Source: Mesorhizobium sp. L-2-11
Lineage (GTDB): Bacteria; Pseudomonadota; Alphaproteobacteria; Rhizobiales; Rhizobiaceae
DNA: 64,000 nucleotides
Assembly (NCBI RefSeq): GCF_016756595.1
Contig: NZ_AP023257.1
Location: 1,752,001-1,816,000, forward strand
Direction of reading: 5' to 3'
Shown: piece after piece, positions 51,209 to 61,231 of the stretch
Position numbering within the stretch: the stretch's first letter is position 1
How the letters are laid out: each line of letters starts with the position of its first letter
Notes under the pieces: generated by a model
Database searches by the model: none
Seen by the model: the letters and a program-made list of their open reading frames with translations, nothing else
Told to the model about the DNA's origin: nothing
Translations under genes and position numbers: made by a program

Positions 51209-52875
51209 ATGCCGCCATCGGCCGATCTGATCGTCGAGAACGCCAGCATATTGACGATGGATCCCGATACTCCCCGCGCCGAAGCCATAGCCATCAAGGA
51301 CGGCGAAATCATTGCCATCGCAGATCGCGCGACCGTGCTGGAGCACAAGGGACCCGGCACGCGCGTCATCGACGCCGAGCGCGGCTCGGTCGTGCCTGGT
51401 TTCAACGAAGCGCATATGCATCTTTTCGCCGGCGCGGCCGAGCTCGATCACCTCCAACTGATGGGCGTCCACGGTTTCGATGCGCTTTGCGATGCTGTGC
51501 GCAACTATGCCGCAAAGCGGCCGGACCTGTCCGTCCTGCAGGCGCAAGGCGCCGACTATACCATCTGTCGGCGACGGAGCGGGTCAGCCGCCATCACCTC
51601 GACCGCATCCTGCCGGACCGGCCCTTCGTCATGGCGGCTCCCGACCACCACACCATGTGGGCGAACACCAAGGCGCTGGAACTGGCCGGCCTGCTGAGAG
51701 GCAAGCGGCTTGGTCCCGGCAATGAGATCGTCATGGGCGACGACGGGTTGGCCGGTGGCGAATTGCGCGAGGGCGAGGCTTTTGGGCCGCTGATCGCTCT
51801 GGCCGGCGAGGAGCGTGTGCGGCTCGGCCTGGCCACCGGCGGCGAGCCGGACCCGAAGCCGACGCCGGCGGAGCAGGCCTCCGACCGGGCGATCATGCGC
51901 CGCGGTCTGGAATGGTGCGCCAGGCACGGCATCACCTCGATCCAGAACATGGACGGCAATCTGCACCAGCTCGAACTCCTGTCCGAGATCGAAGCCGAGG
52001 GCGACTTGCTGTGCCGGGTGCAGGTGCCGTTTCACTACAAGAATTTCATGACGCTCGACATGCTCGACAAAGCCTCTGATATGGCTGAGCGCTACAATGG
52101 CGAATGGCTGTCGTCGGGCATGGTCAAGGTGTTTTACGACGGGGTGCTCGATTCTTGGACTGCGGTGATGGTCGAGCCCTATGCGGACCGTCCGGATTGG
52201 CTGGGCGAGCCGCTGTTCACGCCGCAGCAATTCATCGACATTGCCGTGGCCGTCGACAGGCGCGGGCTGCAGATGGCGGTGCACTCGATTGGCGACGGCG
52301 CCGTGCGCGCCGTGCTCGACGGCTACGAGGCGGCGCAGAAACAAAACGGCAAGCGTGACAGCCGGCACCGGGTCGAGCATATCGAGGTGGTCACCGCCGC
52401 CGACATACCGCGCTTCGCCAAGCTTGGCGTCATTGCCTCGATGCAGCCGCCGCATCCGCCGGGCAGCATGGGCTTGCCGCTGGAACCAACTGTGTCGCGC
52501 ATCGGGCCTGCCCGCTGGCCGCTGAGCTATGCCTGGCGGACACTGAAGAATGCCGGGGCGCGCGTCGTCTTCGCCTCCGACTGGCCGGTGTCGCCGATCG
52601 ATCCGATCCTGGGCATTCAGGCGGCTGTGCTGCGCAAACCATGGGCAGAAAGCGATCCCGACCAGAGCTTCTCGTTGCATGAATCACTCGGCGGCTACAC
52701 GGTGGAAGGCGCCTATGCCGAGTTCATGGAGCATCGCAAGGGCCGTCTCAAGCCAGGCTTTATGGCCGATCTGGTGGTGCTCTCAGGCGACATCGAGGCG
52801 ACCGCGCCGGAAGCGCTGCATACGGTGCGGCCGGCGACGACGATCTGCGGCGGCAAGGTCACCTACCAGGCCTGA
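51209..52875 (+). pseudogene. YtcJ-like amidohydrolase broken by a single-base frameshift
   Basis: Two overlapping reading frames together make one metal-dependent amidohydrolase. The first (51209-51697) gives the N-terminal beta-sandwich and FNEAHMHLFAGAAELDHL with the HxH metal pair. The second carries on from about residue 120 (LSATERVSRHHLDRILPDR) to the end, including VHSIGDGAVRAVLDGY, HRVEHIEVV and FASDWPVSPIDP. One base appears missing near 51565: the natural reading ATC CTG would need an extra C. With it the protein would be about 555 residues, normal for the family. The start has GGGAG before it. Confidence 0.85.
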
Positions 52876-53000
52876 TGGTGGCACGGGAATTGCCTACTGA
52901 ATCGACATTCAGATGTGTGCTTGCCAAGCCATGCGCCGTGTGCTGACAATCGAGTGGGAACTGGATCCGCCAGAAGAGCGGACACAAGAATGGGGTAATC

Positions 53001-54095
53001 GTGCCGGAACAACCGGGTAGAAGTGCAATTGAAGTTCGTGGCGTCCGCAAGGTCTTCGGTAGCGGGGAGTCACAGGTCGCCGCCCTCGACACGGTTTCGG
53101 TGTCGATCCGCGAAAATGAGTTCTTCACGCTGCTTGGCCCGTCCGGCTGCGGGAAGACGACGCTTTTACGGCTGATCGCCGGCTTCGATTTCCCCAGCGC
53201 CGGCGAGATCCTGCTGCATGGCCAGGACATCGCGCCACTGCCGCCGTTCAAGCGGCCGGTCAATACCGTGTTCCAGAACTATGCGCTGTTCCCGCATATG
53301 ACGGTGGCCGAGAACATCGGCTTTGGCCTCGAAATGCTCGGCAAGCCCAAGGCCGAAGTGAAGGCGCGGGTCGCCGAGATGCTGAAGCTGGTCAAGATGG
53401 AGGCGCTCAGCAACCGCCGCACCAGCCAGATTTCCGGCGGCCAGCAGCAGCGCGTGGCGCTGGCGCGGGCCCTGGCGCCGCAGCCGAAAGTGCTGCTGCT
53501 CGACGAGCCGCTGTCGGCGCTCGACTTCAAGCTGCGCAAGGAGATGCAGATCGAGCTGAAGCGGCTGCAGCACCAGACCGGCATCACCTTCATCTTCGTC
53601 ACCCACGACCAGGAAGAAGCGCTGACCATGTCGGACCGCATTGCGGTGATGTCGTCGGGCAAGATCCTGCAGGTCGGCACGCCATGGGATATTTATGACA
53701 AGCCGGCGGAGCGCTTCGTCGCCGACTTCATCGGCGAAACCAATTTCCTGACCGCGGCCATATCTGGCATGGGCAACGGCAAGGCACGCGCAACGCTCAA
53801 ATCCGGCGCGACGATCGACGCGACCGTGGCGGACGGCTTCCAGCCGAAGGACAATGCCACCGTGGTGGTCAGGCCGGAACATGCCAAGCTGATCAGCGGC
53901 AAGGGCGACCTGTCGGGCACGGTCGAAAACATCGGCTATTTCGGCACCGACACGCACATCCATGTTCGCCTTGACAGCAGCGAGAGCTTCACCGTGCGCC
54001 AGCAGAACACGCGCAGCGCCGGCTGCGGCTTCGAGCGGGGCGACAAGGTCGGCATTTCGATCGGCAACGACGCCGCACAAGTGCTGAGGGATTGA
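53001..54095 (+). CDS. Polyamine-type ABC transporter ATP-binding protein (PotA-like)
   Basis: A 364-residue ATPase. Walker A is [12 protein letters not shown], the Q-loop lies in [10 protein letters not shown], the signature is [15 protein letters not shown], Walker B is [11 protein letters not shown] and the switch His is in [10 protein letters not shown]-terminal TOBE domain (about 290-360) completes the PotA/FbpC type. It starts with GTG at 53001. Stop-start overlaps join it to two permeases, and the binding protein gene follows, so this is a complete import system. Rhizobia have many paralogs, so the ligand (polyamine or other amine) cannot be fixed from sequence. Confidence 0.93.
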   Translation: MPEQPGRSAIEVRGVRKVFGSGESQVAALDTVSVSIRENEFFTLLGPSGCGKTTLLRLIAGFDFPSAGEILLHGQDIAPLPPFKRPVNTVFQNYALFPHMTVAENIGFGLEMLGKPKAEVKARVAEMLKLVKMEALSNRRTSQISGGQQQRVALARALAPQPKVLLLDEPLSALDFKLRKEMQIELKRLQHQTGITFIFVTHDQEEALTMSDRIAVMSSGKILQVGTPWDIYDKPAERFVADFIGETNFLTAAISGMGNGKARATLKSGATIDATVADGFQPKDNATVVVRPEHAKLISGKGDLSGTVENIGYFGTDTHIHVRLDSSESFTVRQQNTRSAGCGFERGDKVGISIGNDAAQVLRD

Positions 54096-55015
54096 TGGCG
54101 AGCGCGGAACAAGTCGCCGAGGAAGCCGAACGCCGAGAGATCCGCGATCGCTGGCTACTGTCGGCGCCGGCACTGATCATCATCTTTCTCGCCGCGACCG
54201 GCCCGCTGCTGATCGTCGTGATCTACTCCTTCCTGACGCCTGGGCCGTATGGCGACGTGGTGTGGAAATTCTCGACCGACGGCTGGCTGTCGGTGCTGAT
54301 GCAGCGTGACATCTTCGACGATACGCTGGCCTTCGCCGACGCGCATCTGTCGATCTTCTGGCGCTCGGCCAAGCTGTCGTTCTTGACAACGATCCTGACG
54401 CTGCTGTTTGGCTTCCCGACCGCCTATTTCATCGCCACACGGCCGGCGCGCCAGCGCGACATCTGGCTGTTCCTGATCACCATCCCGTTCTGGACCAATC
54501 TCTTGATCCGCACCTTTGCCATCCAGGAGGTGATCCGCAATGAGGGCCTCGTCAACACGGTGCTGATCAAGCTCGGCATCATCAGCCAGCCGATCCAGAT
54601 GATGTTCACCGATTTCGCGCTGATGGTCGGCATGACCTATGTCTATCTGCCGCTGATGGTGCTGCCGCTCTATGCCAGCATGGAAAAGATCGACTTCCGG
54701 CTGGTCGAGGCGGGTTACGACCTCTATGCCAACCGCTTCCAGGTGCTGAGGCGGGTCATCATCCCGCTGGTCAAGCCCGGCATCATCGCCGGCTCGATCC
54801 TGGTCTTCATCCCGGCGCTGGGCGCCTATGTCACGCCGCGCGTGCTCGGCGGGTCGAAGAATATGATGCTCGGCAATCTGATCGAGCTGCAGTTCGGGCA
54901 GGGCCGTAACTGGCCGCTCGGCTCGGCGCTGTCACTGTCGCTGATGGCGATCGTGATGGTCGCGATGCTGTTGTATGTCCGCACCGTCGGGCGCCGGGGT
55001 GGCGCGCATGGCTAG
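54095..55015 (+). CDS. Polyamine-type ABC transporter permease (PotB-like)
   Basis: A 306-residue inner-membrane protein with about six helices. The EAA loop is VEAGYDLYANRFQVLRRVII. It opens with a charged cytosolic N-terminus ([19 protein letters not shown]). Its ATG shares a base with the ATPase stop (TGATG). Other details are as expected for PotB/PotH. Confidence 0.92.
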   Translation: MASAEQVAEEAERREIRDRWLLSAPALIIIFLAATGPLLIVVIYSFLTPGPYGDVVWKFSTDGWLSVLMQRDIFDDTLAFADAHLSIFWRSAKLSFLTTILTLLFGFPTAYFIATRPARQRDIWLFLITIPFWTNLLIRTFAIQEVIRNEGLVNTVLIKLGIISQPIQMMFTDFALMVGMTYVYLPLMVLPLYASMEKIDFRLVEAGYDLYANRFQVLRRVIIPLVKPGIIAGSILVFIPALGAYVTPRVLGGSKNMMLGNLIELQFGQGRNWPLGSALSLSLMAIVMVAMLLYVRTVGRRGGAHG

Positions 55016-55814
55016 CCGCTTCGACATCCGCCGGCAGACCGGCTTCACCACCATCGCAATGATCTGCTTCTTTGCGCTGTACCTGCCGATCGTCACGCTT
55101 GTCGTCTATGCCTTCAACGCCGGCGATTCGATCGCGATTTGGGAAGGCGTGTCGCTGCGCTGGTTCTACCAGGCCTGGAACAACAACCAGGTCGTCGATG
55201 CCGCCATCCGGTCGCTGCAGATCGCTTTGGTCGCCGCGACTGTTGCCACCATCGTCGCCACCATGGCTGCACTCGCCACGACCCGAACCAAACCCTATCC
55301 CGGCCTCGGCTTCAAATACGCCTTCATCAACCAGCCGCTGATGGTGCCGGAGATCGTCACTGCGGTGGCGCTGCTGATCTTCTTCTCGCGCATCAAGATC
55401 TGGACCGGCTATTCGGGGCTGGGCTACCTGATGGTCGCGCATACCGCCTTTTGCATTCCCTTTGCCTATCTGCCGATCCGGGCGCGGCTCGAGAGCATGG
55501 ACCTGTCGTTGGAAACCGCGGCGGCCGACCTCTACGCGACCCCCTGGAAGGCTTTCCGGCGCGTCACCTTTCCGCTGCTGTGGCCAGGCATCCTTGCCGG
55601 GCTGATGCTCGCGTTCGTCATCTCGCTGGACGACGTCGTCATCACCGAGTTCGTCAAGTCCGGCGGCCAGGACACGTTGCCAACCTACATGCTCGGCCAG
55701 TTCCGGCGCTTTATCACGCCGGAAATCAACGCAATTTCGACGGTGTTCCTGCTGATCTCGATCTTGATCGTCACCGTCTTCTTTTTCGTCAGCAGGAAAA
55801 AGGATCAGGAATGA
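55008..55814 (+). CDS. Polyamine-type ABC transporter permease (PotC-like)
   Basis: A 268-residue permease with about six helices. The EAA loop is [19 protein letters not shown] and the [18 protein letters not shown] segment is typical of PotC/PotI. The start is at 55008, overlapping the end of the first permease by 8 bases, so translation is coupled. The binding protein starts 13 bases past its stop. Confidence 0.92.
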   Translation: MASRFDIRRQTGFTTIAMICFFALYLPIVTLVVYAFNAGDSIAIWEGVSLRWFYQAWNNNQVVDAAIRSLQIALVAATVATIVATMAALATTRTKPYPGLGFKYAFINQPLMVPEIVTAVALLIFFSRIKIWTGYSGLGYLMVAHTAFCIPFAYLPIRARLESMDLSLETAAADLYATPWKAFRRVTFPLLWPGILAGLMLAFVISLDDVVITEFVKSGGQDTLPTYMLGQFRRFITPEINAISTVFLLISILIVTVFFFVSRKKDQE

Positions 55815-55827
55815 CAGGAGAGAAACG

Positions 55828-56862
55828 ATGAAGTGGAAACTGACTGCGACGGCGCTCAGCACCGCGCTGTTCGCCTCGGCGGGTCTCGCCCGTGCCGACG
55901 GCGAACTCAACATCTACAATTGGGGCAACTACACCAGCCCCGAGCTCATCAAGAAATTCGAGGAGACATACAAGGTCAAGGTGACCGTCACCGACTACGA
56001 TTCCAACGACACCGCGCTGGCCAAGATCAGGCAGGGCGGCAGCGGCTTCGACGTCGTGGTGCCTTTGGCGAGCTTCGTGCCGATCTGGATCCAGGAAGGG
56101 CTGCTCCTGGAGACAGAGCCGAACAAGATGGAGAACTTCAAGAACATGGATCCGAAATGGGTCGATGTTCCCTTCGATCCGGGCCGCAAATACACCGTGC
56201 CGTGGCAGTGGGGCACGACCGGCGTCACGGTCAACACCGCAGTCTACAAGGGCGATCCCAACACCTCGGCCATCTTCTTGGATCCGCCGCCGGAACTGGT
56301 CGGCAAGGTCAACGTCGTTCCCGAAATGGCCGACGTCATGCATCTCGCCATCAGATATGTCGGTGGCGAGCCGTGCACCGGCGACAAGGAGGTGCTGAAG
56401 AAGGTGCGCGATACACTGGTGGCGGCCAAGCCGAAATGGATTTCCATGGACTACGGCACGGTCGAGAAGTTCGCCAAGGGCGACTTCGCCGCCAGCGTCG
56501 ACTGGAACGGCGCCTCGTTCCGCTCCCGTCTGCAGAACAAGGATATCGTCTTTGGCTATCCGAAGGAGGGCTATCCAATCTTCATGGACAATCTCGCGGT
56601 ACTGAAGGACGCCAAGAACGTCGAAAACGCCAAGCTGTTCCAGAACTTCGTCATGGCTCCCGAGAACGCCGCGATGATCTCGTCTTTCGCGCGCTACGCC
56701 AACGGCATCAAGGGATCGGAAGCCTTCATGCCTGAGGACATGAAAACGGCGCCGGAGGTCAACATCCCCGCCGAGTTCGCCGACAAGGGCGAGTTCATGC
56801 TGACCTGCGCGCCCGACGTGCAGGCGCTCTACACCAGGATCTGGACCGAACTGCAGAAGTGA
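55828..56862 (+). CDS. Polyamine-type periplasmic binding protein (PotD/PotF-like)
   Basis: A 344-residue exported binding protein. The signal peptide is residues 1-23 (ending GLARA). The mature start [18 protein letters not shown] matches PotD/PotF, with [11 protein letters not shown] and [13 protein letters not shown]. Trp and Asp/Glu residues that ring the ligand's amino groups in PotF occur at similar places (YNWGNY, WQWG, DWNG). It forms one operon with the three genes before it and is followed by a weak hairpin, then the amidase. Confidence 0.93.
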   Translation: MKWKLTATALSTALFASAGLARADGELNIYNWGNYTSPELIKKFEETYKVKVTVTDYDSNDTALAKIRQGGSGFDVVVPLASFVPIWIQEGLLLETEPNKMENFKNMDPKWVDVPFDPGRKYTVPWQWGTTGVTVNTAVYKGDPNTSAIFLDPPPELVGKVNVVPEMADVMHLAIRYVGGEPCTGDKEVLKKVRDTLVAAKPKWISMDYGTVEKFAKGDFAASVDWNGASFRSRLQNKDIVFGYPKEGYPIFMDNLAVLKDAKNVENAKLFQNFVMAPENAAMISSFARYANGIKGSEAFMPEDMKTAPEVNIPAEFADKGEFMLTCAPDVQALYTRIWTELQK

Positions 56863-56875
56863 TCGCAGTACCATT

Positions 56876-56907
56876 GGCCCGGCAGCAATGCCTGCCGGGC
56901 CCTGTTT
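56876..56907 (+). terminator. Weak hairpin after the binding protein gene
   Basis: GGCCCGGCAG pairs with CTGCCGGGCC around a short loop, followed by CTGTTTG. It is a possible partial terminator or mRNA-stability hairpin between the transporter and hydrolase parts of the cluster. Confidence 0.5.
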
Positions 56908-56981
56908 GAACCCATCAAGGGAATGCCTTCGACAAGAATCAACGTCGGGCTGTCGTCCGACGTGCCTGGAGTGCGCCTGCC

Positions 56982-58409
56982 ATGTCCGATCTCGATCTTT
57001 GCTATTTGCCGGCAAGCGAAGCGCTGAAGCGCTTCAAGGCAAAGAAGCTCTCACCGGTCGAGCTGATGGAAGCGGTCATCAGCCAGGCTGAGGCGACGAA
57101 GGACACGGTCAACGCCTTCACCAACACGCATTTCGACGAGGCAATGGCGCTGGCCAAAAAAGCCGAGGCGAAATACGCCAAGGGCAAGAAGACAGGCCCG
57201 CTCGAGGGGCTGCCCATCGGCATCAAGGACGAGAGTTACATCAAGGGCAAGCCGACCACCGGTGGCTCGCTGATTACCAGGGATTTCGTTGCTGACGCCA
57301 GTTCGGCCATAAACGAGCGCATCATCGAGGCGGGCGGCATCGTCCATGCACGCACGGCGACGCCAGAGTTCTCCTGCGCGACCTATACATGGTCCAGGTT
57401 ATGGGGTGTCACCCGCAATCCGTGGAATCCCAAGTTCACACCCGGCGGCTCGTCGGGCGGCTCGGGTGCCTCGCTCGCCTCCGGCACGTCGTCGATCGCC
57501 ACAGGCTCCGACATCGGCGGCTCGATCCGCATCCCGGCATCGGCCTGCGGCGTCGTCGGCTACAAGCCGCCCTATGGCCGCAACCCGGACGACCCGCCCT
57601 TCAATCTCGACTTCTACTGTCACACCGGGCCGCTGGCACGCACGGTGGAGGATGCGATCCTGCTGCAGAACGTCATGACCGGTCCCAGCCCTCTGGACAT
57701 AGCCTCGCTCCGGCCAAAGCTGACGCTGCCGACCAGCTTCAAGCCGATCAAGCGCTGGAAGATCGCCTTTTCGATGGATCTCGGCGGCTTCGAGGTCGAC
57801 CCGGAAGTGGTGAAGAACACGAAGAAAGCGCTCGACGTGTTCCGCTCGCTGGGCGCCGAGGTCGAGGAGGTCGATCTCGGCTGGGGACCGGAGGCCCTAG
57901 AGGCCGGGCTCGCCTATCTGAACCACTTGTTCGGCGCGTTCCTGTCGAAACTGCTGCCCGACCATGCCGACGAGATGACGACCTACGCCCGCAAGTTCGC
58001 CGAGGAGGGAGCAGTATCCAAGGCGACCGATTTCGTCGGCAGCCTGGAGGTGGCTGGCCGCATGTACATGACGCTTGGGCCGCTGCTCGAAAAGTACAAT
58101 GTGCTGATCTGCCCGACCACGGCTCTGCCGTCAGTGCCGGCCGACTACGACCAATCGAAAGACGAGATCAGGATCAACGGCAAGCTGGTCAATCCCTCGC
58201 TGGGCTGGGTGATGACGACGCCGTTCAACACGATGAGCCGCTGCCCGGTGCTGTCGGTTCCATCCGGCCAAGCAAAGAACGGCGTGCCAACCGGCATCCA
58301 GATCGTCGGCCGTACCTACAGTGACGAAGATGTGTTCCGCGCCGGCATGGCCTATGAAAAAGCAGTCGGTGGCTGGTACGGAGAAAAGGCGCGCCGGCCG
58401 AAACTATGA
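56982..58409 (+). CDS. Amidase signature enzyme, NylA-like group
   Basis: A 475-residue amidase. The catalytic Lys is in PIGIKDESYIKG, the cis-Ser in GGSSGGSGASLAS and the nucleophile Ser in GSDIGGSIRIPASACG. The stretch GVTRNPWNPKFTPGGSSGG closely parallels the corresponding part of 6-aminohexanoate-cyclic-dimer hydrolase (NylA) as recalled, and of other amidases that act on linear or cyclic amides. The next gene begins within its stop codon region (ATGATGA). It lies 119 bases past the polyamine-type transporter. Confidence 0.9.
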   Translation: MSDLDLCYLPASEALKRFKAKKLSPVELMEAVISQAEATKDTVNAFTNTHFDEAMALAKKAEAKYAKGKKTGPLEGLPIGIKDESYIKGKPTTGGSLITRDFVADASSAINERIIEAGGIVHARTATPEFSCATYTWSRLWGVTRNPWNPKFTPGGSSGGSGASLASGTSSIATGSDIGGSIRIPASACGVVGYKPPYGRNPDDPPFNLDFYCHTGPLARTVEDAILLQNVMTGPSPLDIASLRPKLTLPTSFKPIKRWKIAFSMDLGGFEVDPEVVKNTKKALDVFRSLGAEVEEVDLGWGPEALEAGLAYLNHLFGAFLSKLLPDHADEMTTYARKFAEEGAVSKATDFVGSLEVAGRMYMTLGPLLEKYNVLICPTTALPSVPADYDQSKDEIRINGKLVNPSLGWVMTTPFNTMSRCPVLSVPSGQAKNGVPTGIQIVGRTYSDEDVFRAGMAYEKAVGGWYGEKARRPKL

Positions 58410-58459
58410 TGACGCAAAACCGTCGGGATACCGCGGGACGACACGACGCGGAGCATGCA

Positions 58460-59656
58460 ATGACCTCCTACCGCAACAGCGAACCGGTGCCGCCGATCAT
58501 GCAGGGCTCGCCGCCCAAAATGGTGCCGCCGAAGCTCGACTGGGACCGGCCGCCATGGAACCGCTGGGCGTTCCAGCACATCCGCGAAATTCTGCCGACC
58601 GTCGAAGTGTGGCGCGGCAATGGCCATCGCCGCCGGTTCGAGCGCGCCGAAGTCGATCTCGACGCGCTGCCGGTGAGCGACAGCACGGGGCAGCCGACGA
58701 CGCTGGCCGGGCTGCTCGACGAAACCTATACGGATGGGTTCCTCGTGCTCAAGGACGGCAAGATCGCCTATGAGCGCTATTGCAACGGCATGACCGAGCG
58801 CACGCTGCATTTGTCGCAGTCGATGGCGAAGTCGGTCACGGGTTCGGTGTTCGGCATACTGGCCGGGCGCGGCCTGATCGATCCGGCCATGCCGGTGACG
58901 ACCTATCTGCCGGAGCTGGAAACTACCGGTTGGGCCGGTGCCAGCGTGCAGCATGTGCTCGACATGACGACCGGCGTGCGTTTTTCCGAGGAATACACCG
59001 ACCGCTATTCCGACATCGGCCAGGTCGATGTCGCCAGCGGCTGGAAACCGGTGCCGCCAGGCAGCGACCCGGCCTTCGAGTGGCCGTCGCATATGTTCGA
59101 ATTGATCCTGCGGCTCAAGGAGACAAGCCGGCCGCATGGCGCTGCCTTCGAATACCGTTCGATAGAGACCGACGTGCTCGCCTTCATCATGGAACGGGTG
59201 ACCGGCAAGCGGCTGGCGCAGCTGGTCTCGGACGAACTCTGGCAAAAGCTCGGCGCCGATGAAAGCGCCTGCTTCACCGTCGACAGCGCCGCCTACGCCA
59301 TCGCCGATGGCGGCTTCAACGCCACGCTGCGCGATTATGGCCGTTTCGGCCAGCTGATCCTCGACAATGGCGGTGGCGTGGTGCCGGCCGACTGGATCGA
59401 GGCGACGCGCAACGGCAGGCATGGACCGGATTTCAATCCCAGCCTGCCGCAAGGCAGCTACCGCAACCAGTTCTGGATCGAGGATCCGCGCTCACGCGCG
59501 CTGATGTGCCGGGGGGTGTTCGGCCAGCTCATCCATATCGACTGGAACACGAGAATGGTCGTGGTGAAGCTTTCGAGCTACCCGGATTTCACCAGCATCG
59601 CCTATTCGGTGGCGACGCTGAAAGCCGTCCACGCGATCGCCGCCGCGCTGGCTTAA
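58460..59656 (+). CDS. NylB-like serine hydrolase 1 (beta-lactamase/DD-peptidase fold)
   Basis: A 398-residue hydrolase resembling 6-aminohexanoate-dimer hydrolase (NylB). The opening RPPWNRWAFQHIREILPT matches NylB's N-terminal region as recalled. The SxxK catalytic pair is in LSQSMAKSV (Ser121, Lys124 from this start), the Tyr lies in AFEYRSIETDVLA and a conserved ADGGFNATLRDYGRFGQL follows. The ATG at 58460 is preferred for its GGAG site; an ATG at 58406 that overlaps the amidase stop would add 18 residues. It may cleave linear amides after the amidase or work in parallel with it. Confidence 0.87.
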   Translation: MTSYRNSEPVPPIMQGSPPKMVPPKLDWDRPPWNRWAFQHIREILPTVEVWRGNGHRRRFERAEVDLDALPVSDSTGQPTTLAGLLDETYTDGFLVLKDGKIAYERYCNGMTERTLHLSQSMAKSVTGSVFGILAGRGLIDPAMPVTTYLPELETTGWAGASVQHVLDMTTGVRFSEEYTDRYSDIGQVDVASGWKPVPPGSDPAFEWPSHMFELILRLKETSRPHGAAFEYRSIETDVLAFIMERVTGKRLAQLVSDELWQKLGADESACFTVDSAAYAIADGGFNATLRDYGRFGQLILDNGGGVVPADWIEATRNGRHGPDFNPSLPQGSYRNQFWIEDPRSRALMCRGVFGQLIHIDWNTRMVVVKLSSYPDFTSIAYSVATLKAVHAIAAALA

Positions 59657-59685
59657 GTTCCTAAAAGAATTCGAGAGGAAACGCC

Positions 59686-60867
59686 GTGACCGGCAACACC
59701 GCGTTCGAGACCAGATATGGCTTTGCCCGCAACGAGGTGCTGCTCGGCAACTGGCGCGAAAGCCCGTTCAACCGGTGGTCGTTCCAGAATGTCGGCGAGC
59801 TGGTGCCGAGCGCACGCGTCGCAGCCATGCCGGGCAATGGCGAGTTACCGGCTCAGGATTTCGCTGGGCTGCTTGACGAAAAGATCGCGCTGGCTGGCGG
59901 ACCGGAGACGGTTGCGGCCTTTCTCAGGCGCTCCGACACCGACGCGCTGACAATCATGAAAGCCGGCAAGATCGTTGGCGACTGGTTTGCACCGCATATG
60001 GAGTTCGGCGCCCGCCATATCATCTTCTCGATCAGCAAGTCGCTGACCGCCATTCTGGCCGGCATATTGGAAGGCGAGGGGGTTTTCGATCCGCAGGCGC
60101 CGGTGACCCGCTATCTGCCGGAAGCTGCCGGTTCGGCCTATGGCGATGCCAGCGTGCGGCATGTGCTCGACATGAGCGTCAGCCTCGACTTCGAAGAAGC
60201 CTATCTCGATCCGGAAAGCGCCTTTGCCCGCTATCGCCGCGCGACGCTGTGGAATCCGGGCGGCGGCACCGAAAGCCTGACCGACTTCATCCTGACGCTG
60301 CAGCGTCTTGGCGAGCCGCATGGCCGGACCTACCGCTACCGCTCGCCCAATTCCGACCTGCTCGGCGTCCTGCTCGAGCGCGCGTCCGGCCAGCGCTTCG
60401 CCGAGCTGATGCGCGAGAGATTGTGGCTGCCGCTTGGTGCAACGAGCGAAGCCTCGGTGACGGTCGACAGGGAAGGCACTGCGCGCGCGGCCGGCGGCAT
60501 TTCAGTGACGCCGCGCGACTTGGCGAGGGTCGGCGAGATGATGCGGCAAGGCGGCATGGCCAATGGCCGCCGCATCGTGCCGGAAGCCTGGGTGCGCGAC
60601 ACTGTCAGCACAGGCGGAGATGCTGAGGCCTGGCAGCGTGGCGCGATGGCGTTCCTCTTCCCGCAAGGCCGCTACCGCAACAAATATTACCAGACGGGAG
60701 CGGCAAGCGGCGCCTTCTGCGGCATCGGCATCCACGGCCAGTGGCTCTACGTCGATCCCAAGGCGGAGGTGGTTATCGCCAAGATGTCGTCGCAGCCGGT
60801 GCCGGTCGACGAGCCGCTCGATGTCGACGTGATTGCTTTCTTCGAAGCGCTGAGCCGGATGGTTTAG
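59686..60867 (+). CDS. NylB-like serine hydrolase 2 (beta-lactamase/DD-peptidase fold)
   Basis: A 393-residue paralog of the preceding enzyme, closer to NylB. It shows SPFNRWSFQNVGELVPSARV, the SxxK pair in FSISKSLTAI (Ser115, Lys118), Tyr in RTYRYRSPNSDLLG and CGIGIHGQWLYVDPKAE, which parallels NylB's GIGIHGQNLWLDP. The start is GTG at 59686 behind GAGAGGAAA. It lies 29 bases past the first hydrolase and completes the cluster. The two paralogs differ in length and active-site surroundings, so they may split substrates. Confidence 0.88.
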   Translation: MTGNTAFETRYGFARNEVLLGNWRESPFNRWSFQNVGELVPSARVAAMPGNGELPAQDFAGLLDEKIALAGGPETVAAFLRRSDTDALTIMKAGKIVGDWFAPHMEFGARHIIFSISKSLTAILAGILEGEGVFDPQAPVTRYLPEAAGSAYGDASVRHVLDMSVSLDFEEAYLDPESAFARYRRATLWNPGGGTESLTDFILTLQRLGEPHGRTYRYRSPNSDLLGVLLERASGQRFAELMRERLWLPLGATSEASVTVDREGTARAAGGISVTPRDLARVGEMMRQGGMANGRRIVPEAWVRDTVSTGGDAEAWQRGAMAFLFPQGRYRNKYYQTGAASGAFCGIGIHGQWLYVDPKAEVVIAKMSSQPVPVDEPLDVDVIAFFEALSRMV

Positions 60868-60893
60868 CTGGGCAGCATCCGACCGGCGATGTC

Positions 60894-61064
60894 GGCGCTG
60901 CCCCGCTGCCGGCACCTTCTCCCCGTATAGTGACGGGAGAAGGGGCTGGCCGCACCGCGGCGCTATTTTTGCAACGCTGGTCGTTGGCGAAACCATTTGC
61001 GAAGGCGTCTTTCTCCCCGTCACTACACGGGGAGAAATGCCCGGCAGGGCAATGAGGGGCAGCG
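60894..61064. repeat. Long palindromic repeat family A, copy 2
   Basis: Same layout as 32585-32760: inverted GC-rich ends containing CTTCTCCCC blocks, GGCTGGCCGCA and GCGAAACCATTTGCGAAGGCG in the centre, closing with GGGGAGAAATGCCCGGCAGGG. It fills most of the gap between the NylB-like genes and tex. Confidence 0.85.
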
Positions 61065-61231
61065 CGAACGTCTGAAGTGCATGGGCAAAATCCAGGCGTG
61101 GCGCATTCTGCCATGCGAATTTCAAACGAGCTTTCCTGTGGACCTATTGGGCGGTCGAAAACGCGGCGGTTGGCGGGGCGACGCTCTGCGCCTATGGTCG
61201 CCGCTGTTTTCGACAGGACAGCAGGAACGAC

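Noticed and set aside
51556..52680. Minus-strand 374-residue frame opposite the amidohydrolase
   Set aside because: Antisense; His/Arg-rich and without motifs, whereas the plus strand carries a clear amidohydrolase despite its frameshift.
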